A stretch of DNA of 64,000 nucleotides from Occallatibacter savannae (GTDB taxonomy: Bacteria > Acidobacteriota > Terriglobia > Terriglobales > Acidobacteriaceae): the NCBI RefSeq assembly GCF_003131205.1, contig NZ_QFFY01000009.1, positions 1 through 64,000 on the forward strand. The letters run 5' to 3'. Position numbers and translations under genes: made by a program. Of the stretch, positions 57,721-64,000 are shown in pieces. The notes under the pieces are model-generated. The model was not told the origin of the DNA. It saw only the letters and a list, made by a program, of their open reading frames with translations, and ran no database searches. The stretch's first letter is position 1. The number at the start of each line of letters is the position of its first letter.

Positions 57721-58785
57721 TCAGTCGATTTTGATTTTTCTCAGCAGGCGGAAGTCGGACAGCATCTTTCCGGTTCCGAGCACGACGGAGGCCAGCGGGT
57801 CGTCGGCGACGGAAACGGGCAGGCCGGTTTCTTCACGGATCCGCTTGTCGAGGTTCTTGATCAGCGCGCCGCCGCCTGTCAGCACGATTCCGCGATCGGA
57901 GATGTCGGCGGAGAGTTCCGGAGGCGTCCGCTCTAGCGCTACGCGAATCGCGTTCATGATGACTGCGATGCACTCGCCCAGCGACTCGCGGATTTCGCTG
58001 TCATCGATCGTGATGGTCTTCGGCACGCCTTCGATGAGGTTGCGGCCTTTGATCTCCATCGTGAGCGGCTTATCCAGCGGGTAGGCCGAGCCGATTTCAA
58101 TCTTGATCTGCTCTGCGGTCCGCTCGCCGATCAGCAGGTTGTACTTGCGCTTCAGGTAGTTGGTGATGGACTCGTCCATCTGGTTGCCGGCCATGCGGAC
58201 CGAACGCGAATAGACGATTCCGGAGAGCGAGATGACTGCGATGTCGGTGGTGCCGCCGCCGATGTCGACGACCATGTTGCCGCCGGGCTCGGTGATGGGC
58301 AGGCCGGCGCCGATAGCCGCCACCATGGCCTGCTCGACGAGGTAGACCTCACTGGCCTTGGCGCGATAGGCGGAGTCTTCAACGGCGCGCTTTTCAACCT
58401 GCGTGATCTCAGAGGGCACCCCGATGACGATGCGGGGGTGGACGAGCATCTTGCGATTGTGGGCCTTCTGGATGAAGTAGTTCAGCATCTTCTCGGTGAC
58501 TTTGAAGTCAGCGATGACGCCGTCCTTCATCGGCTTGATGGCCACGATGTTGCCCGGGGTACGGCCCAGCATGTCCTTGGCTTCCTTGCCGACGGCCTCC
58601 ACCTCACCGGTGTTTTTGTTGATCGCCACGATCGAGGGCTCGTTGACCACGATGCCCTTGCCGGCGGCGTAGACCAGTGTGTTGGCGGTGCCCAAATCAA
58701 TGGCGAGATCGCTCGAAAACATCGAGAAGAGTGAGCGCAGGCCATGCGACCGCGAAGTGCGCGAAGGATAACCGTTCTGGGACAT
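57721..58785 (-). CDS. mreB: Rod shape-determining actin homologue MreB
   Basis: 354 aa. FSSDLAIDLGTANTLVYAAGKGIVVNEPSIVA carries phosphate-1. GGNMVVDIGGGTTDIAVISLSGIV is phosphate-2 and GIVLTGGGALIKNLDKRI the adenosine motif. The N-terminus has about 22 extra residues before the core, so an internal start (MFSSDLAIDLG) is possible, although it lacks an SD. It polymerises along the inner membrane to guide RodA/PBP2. It is first in its operon. Confidence 0.97.
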   Translation of the reverse strand: MSQNGYPSRTSRSHGLRSLFSMFSSDLAIDLGTANTLVYAAGKGIVVNEPSIVAINKNTGEVEAVGKEAKDMLGRTPGNIVAIKPMKDGVIADFKVTEKMLNYFIQKAHNRKMLVHPRIVIGVPSEITQVEKRAVEDSAYRAKASEVYLVEQAMVAAIGAGLPITEPGGNMVVDIGGGTTDIAVISLSGIVYSRSVRMAGNQMDESITNYLKRKYNLLIGERTAEQIKIEIGSAYPLDKPLTMEIKGRNLIEGVPKTITIDDSEIRESLGECIAVIMNAIRVALERTPPELSADISDRGIVLTGGGALIKNLDKRIREETGLPVSVADDPLASVVLGTGKMLSDFRLLRKIKID

Positions 58786-58810
58786 TTAAAAGGTACTCTA
58801 CCTCAAAAAC

Positions 58811-58841
58811 ATTGTACGGTGACTCTTCCTGCTAATAACAA
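58811..58841 (-). promoter_or_regulatory. Possible mreB promoter
   Basis: On the minus strand, TTGTTA is followed 19 nt later by TACAAT, 25 nt upstream of the mreB ATG. The spacer is longer than ideal. An alternative -35, TTATTA, gives 16 nt. Confidence 0.35.
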
Positions 58842-59076
58842 ACACCGCAGGTAATAGGAAGCGGGGGGACATTTGTAAATACCCCGTTCGCATCACGGTG
58901 AGAGGGGAAAACCGGAAGCCGATAAGGTCATTCTAAGGCAGCTCTGGCTGTCTGTACGTGACGCTTGGCCATCAGACGCGCGTTAACCCAGATAGGCTAA
59001 AATCAGGGGGCTTCGAGAAGAGAAAACCCCTCTATCCGGCCACCCTGCTGCGAATACTGTCCCAGGCCGAGTTTTA

Positions 59077-59112
59077 TAACTGATAACTGGCAACTGATAA
59101 CTGAGCACTGAC
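59077..59112 (+). repeat. One-armed heptad array before the aldehyde dehydrogenase
   Basis: Units are TAACTGA TAACTGG CAACTGA TAACTGA GCACTGA, then CT and the ATG. It corresponds to the right arm of the NNCCAGT class with no visible left arm. It occupies the place where a Shine-Dalgarno would be. Confidence 0.82.
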
Positions 59113-59113
59113 T

Positions 59114-60604
59114 ATGACCTACCCCACGTATCACAATCTGATCGGCGGTGAGTGGATGCCCGCTGCGAGCGGGAAAACCACCCTCAACGTGAACCCCGCA
59201 GACCACGATGACGTCGTCGGCTCATTCCCGTCTTCAGGTCCCGAGGACGTAGCCAAGGCCGTCGCCGCCGCAAAGAAGGCCTTCGCGACCTGGCGCTTGG
59301 TGCCCGCGCCCAAGCGGGCGGAGATCCTCGTCCGCGCCGGAAACCTGCTGCAGCAGCGCAAGGAGCAGTTTGCCCGCGACATGACGCGCGAGATGGGCAA
59401 GGTGCTGGCCGAAACACGCGGCGACGTCCAGGAAGCGATCGACGAAGCGTTTTATGTCGCAGGGGAGGGTCGGCGGCTCTTCGGTCAGACGACTCCGTCG
59501 GAGTTGCAGAACAAGTTCGCGATGTCTATCCGGATGCCCGTCGGGGTGGTAGGCCTGATCACGCCGTGGAACTTCCCCATGGCGATTCCCAGCTGGAAGC
59601 TCTTTCCTGCCCTCGTCGGCGGCAACACCTGCGTCATCAAGCCCGCGACCGATACGCCGCTCTCGACCTACAACCTGGTGCAGACGCTGGTGGATGCCGG
59701 CCTGCCCGACGGGGTGGTCAACATTGTGAGTGGCAGCGGCGGCTCAACCGGCAACGCCCTCATCGAGCATCCCGATGTTCGGGCCATCAGCTTCACCGGC
59801 TCGAGCGAGGTTGGCTCGCACGTGGCGCAGCGAGCGGCAGCGACCTTCAAGCCCGTGTCATTGGAAATGGGCGGCAAGAATGCGCAGATAGTGCTGGATG
59901 ACGCAAACCTCGAGCTCGCGCTGGAAGGCGCTCTGTGGGGTGCATTCGGCACGACGGGCCAGCGCTGCACGGCGACCAGCCGAATTCTCTTGCAGAAGGG
60001 AATCGCAAAGAAGTTCACCGACGAATTCGTGGCCCGTGCCAAAGCGCTGAAGATCGGCAACGGGCTCGACGAGTCGGTGCAGGTGGGCCCGCAGGTAAAC
60101 AAAGGCCAGATCGAGACATCGACGCAGTATGTGGAGATCGCCACAAAGGAGGGCGGCAAGCTCCTCTGTGGCGGACACGCGCTCACTGCGGGCGACTACG
60201 CCAAGGGGACGTTTTTCGAGCCGACCATCTTTGCCGGCATCACGCCCAACATGCGCCTGGCGCGCGAAGAAGTCTTCGGCCCGGTTGTCGCGATTCTCGA
60301 GTTCGATACCTTCGAGCAGGGGATCGAGATCGCGAATTCGATTGAGTACGGGCTCTCGAGTTCGATGTATACGAAGGACCTGAACCGCGCCTTCGCCGCT
60401 ATTCGCGACCTCGAAGCCGGCATCACCTACATCAACGCCCCGACGATCGGCGCTGAAGTGCATCTGCCCTTCGGCGGAGTCAAAGCCACCGGCAACGGCC
60501 ATCGCGAAGGAAACGGCGCCATCGACTTCTTCACGACGTGGAAGGCGGTCTATGTCGATTACAGCGACAAGTTGCAGCGTGCACAGATCGACAACGCAGA
60601 GTGA
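59114..60604 (+). CDS. NAD(P)-dependent aldehyde dehydrogenase
   Basis: 496 aa ALDH superfamily enzyme. It shows PVGVVGLITPWNFPMAIPSWK, the Glu-containing LEMGGKNAQIV, GQRCTATSR with the catalytic Cys near residue 289, and EEVFGPVVAILEFDTFEQGIEIAN. GQRCTATSR and the overall form resemble alpha-ketoglutaric-semialdehyde/aminoadipate-semialdehyde type enzymes, but substrate cannot be decided. A heptad array runs to within 2 nt of the ATG and no conventional SD is visible. Confidence 0.92.
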   Translation: MTYPTYHNLIGGEWMPAASGKTTLNVNPADHDDVVGSFPSSGPEDVAKAVAAAKKAFATWRLVPAPKRAEILVRAGNLLQQRKEQFARDMTREMGKVLAETRGDVQEAIDEAFYVAGEGRRLFGQTTPSELQNKFAMSIRMPVGVVGLITPWNFPMAIPSWKLFPALVGGNTCVIKPATDTPLSTYNLVQTLVDAGLPDGVVNIVSGSGGSTGNALIEHPDVRAISFTGSSEVGSHVAQRAAATFKPVSLEMGGKNAQIVLDDANLELALEGALWGAFGTTGQRCTATSRILLQKGIAKKFTDEFVARAKALKIGNGLDESVQVGPQVNKGQIETSTQYVEIATKEGGKLLCGGHALTAGDYAKGTFFEPTIFAGITPNMRLAREEVFGPVVAILEFDTFEQGIEIANSIEYGLSSSMYTKDLNRAFAAIRDLEAGITYINAPTIGAEVHLPFGGVKATGNGHREGNGAIDFFTTWKAVYVDYSDKLQRAQIDNAE

Positions 60605-60627
60605 CAATCCTCAGCACGCAAAAATCG

Positions 60628-60661
60628 GGGTGCCCCAGGTCTCGATTCTGAGACCTGGGAT
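60628..60661 (-). repeat. Dispersed palindromic element, copy 3 (inverted)
   Basis: CCCAGGTCTC / GAGACCTGGG stem with loop GATTCT on the plus strand. Read on the minus strand it is identical to copy 1, including flanking AT and GCACCC. It begins directly after the stop codon of the minus-strand CoA-transferase gene and lies between two convergent genes. Confidence 0.9.
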
Positions 60662-62008
60662 TCAACCCTCGTCTTCCGCCTCATCGTTTCGATGCTCAAA
60701 CGACACATGCCGCGGAATCAGCCGGTACTCGTATACTTCCCGCTCCAGCCCCTCACGAAAATCCGGATGCGCCAGCTCAATAATGCCCTTCGCCCGCTCT
60801 GCGACTGATTTTCCCTTAAGGTTCACCATTCCATATTCGGTGACGAGGTACATCACGTCTGATCGCGGAGTGGTCACGATGTTGCCAGGGGTCAGACTGA
60901 ACACGATCCTGCTCTTGCGCTCGCCGTGCTTTTCGTATGTGGATGAGAGGCAGATGAACGACTTGCCGCCTTTCGATGCGTAGGCTCCACGCACAAACTG
61001 CAGCTGCCCGCCAGTTCCGCTCAGATGCCGCTGCCCATCCGACTCCGAGGCCACCTGTCCCTGCAGGTCGACCTGTGTCGTGTTGTTGATCGAGACGGCC
61101 TTCTCGTTCTGCATGATGATGTACGGCGAGTTGGTGTAGTCGACCTGGTGGCAATACATGTCCGGGTTGCGATTCATCGTCGCGTAGAGCGCGTGCGATC
61201 CCAGCGCAAAGGTGTACGCCACCTTACCCGGATCGAGGGTTTTGCGCGATCCGGTTACGCGTCCTGACCGGTAGAGCAGCCCGATGCCATCCGTCATCAT
61301 CTCGGTGTGGATTCCGAGGTCTTTCACGCCGGTTTCAAGCAGCAAGCTGCAAACAGCATTCGGCATCCCTCCGATCCCGATCTGCAGGCAGCTACCGTCT
61401 TCGATCTCGGCTGCTATGCGCCGCGCTACGGTCTTATCGATTTCGCTCGGGTCGGGGTTGGGCAGTTCGGCGCCGGACTGGTCGTCGCCTTCGATCACGT
61501 AATCCACGTCGCGCAGATGCACGCCGTTCTCTTTGCCGAAGGCGTACGGCATCTCGCGATTCGTCTCGACGATCACCATCTTCGAGCGCTCGACCACCGC
61601 GCGCAGCCAGAGGTTCGTCGGGCCGAAATTGAAATAGCCGCCCTCATCCATACGGCAGGTCTTCAGAATGGCCACATCCGGCGCTTCGAGAAATCGGCGA
61701 TAGTAGTCGGGCACCTCGCCGAGATTCAGGGGCACGTAGTTGCACCGACCCGCGTCGTGCTTGCGGCGGTCGTAGCCGGAGAAGTGCCAGCTGAACATGT
61801 GAAAGTGCCGGCCCTCGCGATCCTCTTCGATCACCGCGCGAGGCCGCATCGACAGGCACGAGCGGATCTTCACATTCTCCAGCTCTTCTTTGCGCGCTGC
61901 CAGGGCCCGGTCGAAGACATCAGGCTGGCAGAGCGCTGCGCCGTAGTCCAGCCACATTCTGGACTTGATGAGGCCGGCAGCGTGCTCGGCAGAAACGGTT
62001 TCCGGCAT
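60662..62008 (-). CDS. Acetyl-CoA hydrolase/transferase family CoA-transferase
   Basis: 448 aa from the ATG at 62008, which has AGGTGG 6 nt upstream. A GTG three codons earlier lacks an SD. LQIGIGGMPNAV, the putative catalytic Glu in IHTEMMTDGIGLLY, and GGQLQFVRGAYASKGGKSFICL match the 4-hydroxybutyrate/butyryl-CoA:acetate CoA-transferase branch. It probably moves CoA between acyl-CoA and acetate or a related acid. It is convergent with the aldehyde dehydrogenase, which might act in related short-acid metabolism. Confidence 0.9.
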   Translation of the reverse strand: MPETVSAEHAAGLIKSRMWLDYGAALCQPDVFDRALAARKEELENVKIRSCLSMRPRAVIEEDREGRHFHMFSWHFSGYDRRKHDAGRCNYVPLNLGEVPDYYRRFLEAPDVAILKTCRMDEGGYFNFGPTNLWLRAVVERSKMVIVETNREMPYAFGKENGVHLRDVDYVIEGDDQSGAELPNPDPSEIDKTVARRIAAEIEDGSCLQIGIGGMPNAVCSLLLETGVKDLGIHTEMMTDGIGLLYRSGRVTGSRKTLDPGKVAYTFALGSHALYATMNRNPDMYCHQVDYTNSPYIIMQNEKAVSINNTTQVDLQGQVASESDGQRHLSGTGGQLQFVRGAYASKGGKSFICLSSTYEKHGERKSRIVFSLTPGNIVTTPRSDVMYLVTEYGMVNLKGKSVAERAKGIIELAHPDFREGLEREVYEYRLIPRHVSFEHRNDEAEDEG

Positions 62009-62048
62009 GGTGACCACCTGGGAACGGGGTTGGAGGCTCGCAAGGAGT

Positions 62049-63770
62049 CTACAACGAGGGTTGAGAGACCGCGGCCGGATTCTGCCCGGTTTCCTTGATC
62101 TTCATGATCTGATCCACCGCGGGCTGCTCGACACGCTGCACGATTCTGCTGGGCCACCGAATCTCGACGTAGCTGATCTTGCTCTCCGCTCCAAGCCCGA
62201 AATGCACGCGGCGATCGCTTGACGACATGAAGCCGACGCTCGTGGTGACGTGGTTGTAGAGCTTGCGGCCGGTGGCAGTCACGAGTTCGATCAGCGCCCC
62301 GATTCCGTCCCGATTGCTCTTGGTTCCTTCGAGATCAAGCATGAGCCAGTGATTCTTTGTGAGCGCGTTGTTCATCAGGATGCGCGGCTTTTCGTTGAGC
62401 GATGTAACGACCAGATCCATGAAGCCGTCGTTGTTCAGGTCAACAAAAGCCGACCCGCGCTGATAGCCGAGATGTGCGAAGTCAGGCCCCATCTCGTCCG
62501 AAACATCCGCCAAAGTCTTTCCATCCAGATTGCGAAACATCGTGTCATGCTGCTTCGCGTTGATGGTGAGGTTGTCCACGTCTCCGTTCGCGGAATACAG
62601 GTCTTTCCAGCCATTGTTGTCGTAATCCACAAAGCCGACGCTCCAGCCCGAGAGCCTTCTGCTCAGTGTGCCGAGCTTCGAGGTCCACGTCACATCCGAG
62701 AACGCCTTGCCGCCCTCGTTCTTCAGCAGCCCGAAGAGCTGGCCCGACAGATCGTTGTAGACGATGTCCACCCAACCGTCGTTGTCGAAATCCTTCGGGT
62801 CAGAGCCCATGCCGGACACACTGTCGCCCTGCATGTTGTAGGCGACGCCAACCTCCAGCCCGCGCTCCTTGAACGTACCGTCGTGCTGATTCATGAACAG
62901 GAAATTCGGCTCCGTGTCGTTCGCAACGAAAATGTCCATCCAGCCATCGCGATCGAAGTCGGCAATCGATACGCCCATTCCCTTGCCGAGAGCCTTGCCG
63001 ATCCCGCTTGCATCGGTCACATCTTCAAACTTGCCGCCGCCGAGATTTCGATACAGACGCGAAGCAACGCTCTTGTAGAGCGTAGGCGTGCAGTACTCTT
63101 CGTGTTCGGGATCGCGTAGGCACCTCTGATCCGTCTGCGGAGTCCACACCGTGTAATTGGTCACGAACAGATCGAGCCGACCGTCGTTGTCGTAGTCGAA
63201 CCAGGCCGCTCCCACGCTCAGCAGGTTCTCCGGCTTGCGATCGAGACCAGATCCAGCCGTTACATCAGTAAAAGTGCCGTCGCCATTGTTGTGGTACAGC
63301 GCATTGCAGCCGGCGTTGCAGATGAAGATGTCCTGATAACCATCGTTGTCGTAATCGCCGACTGCAGTTCCAAAGCAGAAGCCAAGATCCGCGCCGAGGA
63401 GCCCGGCCCGTTCGGTGACATCGGTGAACGTGCCATCGCGATTGTTACGCAGCAGACAGTTGTAATACTCAGGCCCGGTCTTCTTTAATTCCGGCAGCTT
63501 CGCGCCATTGGTAAAGAAGAGATCTATCCATCCGTCGTTGTTGTAGTCGATTGCGGCCACACCGCCGCACATCGGCTGTGGGAAGTACTTCCTGCCCGTG
63601 AAGTTGTTGTTGCTTTGATAAGAAAAACTCGAGCGTACCGACACGTTGGTGAACCAGGGTCGCTGGGCTTCTTGCCCGGAGAAAGCAGCGAAGGCCCTCG
63701 CCGCGCGGGAGGCAGCGGGCAGCGCTGCTGTCAAGGCAGCCAGCAGGGCTCTTCGAGTGACCAGAGGCAT
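62049..63770 (-). CDS. Secreted FG-GAP/VCBS repeat protein with ASPIC/UnbV domain (CRTAC1-like)
   Basis: 573 aa. The N-terminus MPLVTRRALLAALTAALPAA resembles a Tat or Sec signal. At least seven FG-GAP/VCBS calcium-binding-type repeats occupy residues about 60-480 (AIDYNNDGWIDLFFTNG; VGDYDNDGYQDIFICNAG; IADFDRDGWMDIFVANDT). The C-terminal ASPIC/UnbV domain follows (GIGALIELVTATGRKLY; SSSDRRVHFGLG; IRWPSRIVQ). It is probably a periplasmic or surface beta-propeller. Function is unknown. Confidence 0.9.
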   Translation of the reverse strand: MPLVTRRALLAALTAALPAASRAARAFAAFSGQEAQRPWFTNVSVRSSFSYQSNNNFTGRKYFPQPMCGGVAAIDYNNDGWIDLFFTNGAKLPELKKTGPEYYNCLLRNNRDGTFTDVTERAGLLGADLGFCFGTAVGDYDNDGYQDIFICNAGCNALYHNNGDGTFTDVTAGSGLDRKPENLLSVGAAWFDYDNDGRLDLFVTNYTVWTPQTDQRCLRDPEHEEYCTPTLYKSVASRLYRNLGGGKFEDVTDASGIGKALGKGMGVSIADFDRDGWMDIFVANDTEPNFLFMNQHDGTFKERGLEVGVAYNMQGDSVSGMGSDPKDFDNDGWVDIVYNDLSGQLFGLLKNEGGKAFSDVTWTSKLGTLSRRLSGWSVGFVDYDNNGWKDLYSANGDVDNLTINAKQHDTMFRNLDGKTLADVSDEMGPDFAHLGYQRGSAFVDLNNDGFMDLVVTSLNEKPRILMNNALTKNHWLMLDLEGTKSNRDGIGALIELVTATGRKLYNHVTTSVGFMSSSDRRVHFGLGAESKISYVEIRWPSRIVQRVEQPAVDQIMKIKETGQNPAAVSQPSL

Positions 63771-63848
63771 TTGGCTAGGATCGTAGCAGGCTCGAGCCCG
63801 CCGGGTGTAGCCACCGAAGCAAGGCTCTGTGCCGGAACAGGTCCCAAT

Positions 63849-64000
63849 TTAATTGACGCGCGCGTGCAGCACAGCAGATCCACCGGGAGCGGTCAGCGCG
63901 CAGTTTGCCTGCTGATCGCAGCGGTAGTGAATGAGCGTATTGCTATTCGCCCACGCCATCGCTGTCGCCTGCCCGACCATGCGGTCAATCCGGAACGTCC
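63849..64000 (-). CDS. Partial gene at right edge (C-terminal end only)
   Basis: The last 49 codons of a minus-strand reading frame are present, ending ...GGSAVLHARVN with TAA at 63849-63851. Codon composition is like the neighbours. The fragment includes MAWANSNTLIHYRCDQQANCALTAPGG with two cysteines. The start lies beyond the window. No family is recognised. Confidence 0.6.
   Translation of the reverse strand, partial: TFRIDRMVGQATAMAWANSNTLIHYRCDQQANCALTAPGGSAVLHARVN

Larger units (their letters stand above)
58786..59113. other. 328 nt divergent intergenic region mreB / aldehyde dehydrogenase
   Basis: It contains a weak mreB promoter candidate (58811-58841) and a one-armed heptad array (59077-59112). 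Otherwise it is unremarkable sequence with no ORF or tRNA that I can see. Confidence 0.55.

Noticed and set aside
18967..64000. tRNA genes in the larger gaps
   Set aside because: No cloverleaf with a GTTCGANTC-like T-arm and matching acceptor stem was seen in 43422-43890, 51824-52501 or 58786-59113.

Overview
The window looks like a chromosomal segment from an Acidobacteriota bacterium, most likely class Terriglobia. This is inferred from the high-GC coding style, the CRTAC1/ASPIC-type and TPR secreted proteins, the acidobacterial-style beta-barrel protein and the cell-shape cluster. No rRNA or marker comparison was possible, so the placement is tentative. Coding density is high. I see no tRNA, rRNA, CRISPR array, prophage or insertion sequence.

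Region 1 (1-18.96 kb, + strand) is a complete S10-spc-alpha ribosomal supercluster: rpsJ, rplCDWB, rpsS, rplV, rpsC, rplP, rpmC, rpsQ, rplNXE, rpsN, rpsH, rplFR, rpsE, rpmD, rplO, secY, adk, map, infA, rpmJ, rpsMKD, rpoA and rplQ, closed by a strong intrinsic terminator. Its striking feature is that almost every non-overlapping junction is filled by a 60-145 nt hairpin-forming element. Each is built from degenerate 7-nt tandem units, with the left arm pairing with the right arm of the same spacer. At least four sequence classes alternate along the operon. I regard this as the most interesting signal in the window.

Region 2 (18.96-34.7 kb) is mixed housekeeping and accessory content. It holds an ankyrin-kelch-like protein, two tandem DUF72 genes (one frameshifted), a VanZ-like protein, guaB, a cellulose-synthase-like GT2, a FadE-type acyl-CoA dehydrogenase, a CBS-pair protein, a BI-1/YccA membrane protein, a secreted TPR protein, an ECF sigma factor with a co-translated membrane partner, and a DJ-1/PfpI protein.

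Region 3 (34.7-48.8 kb) has a Tat-exported aldo/keto reductase and a second sigma/anti-sigma-like module with a secreted protein. The rimP-nusA-infB operon follows, preceded by a promoter and a terminator-like leader that suggest attenuation. Then come a CSS-EAL c-di-GMP phosphodiesterase, a secreted Xaa-Pro aminopeptidase, two small genes and a beta-barrel protein.

Region 4 (48.8-58.8 kb, - strand) carries the elongasome operon mreB-mreC-mreD-mrdA-rodA, then rne/rng. The RNase E/G has a very large low-complexity insertion in its S1 domain. A 680 nt gap upstream of it contains an unexplained, possibly structured region. Region 5 (59.1-64 kb) has an aldehyde dehydrogenase, a CoA-transferase, an FG-GAP/ASPIC protein and a partial gene at the right edge.

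A second dispersed element, a 34 bp unit with a perfect 10-bp stem (CCCAGGTCTC / GAGACCTGGG), occurs three times, each just 3' of a gene.
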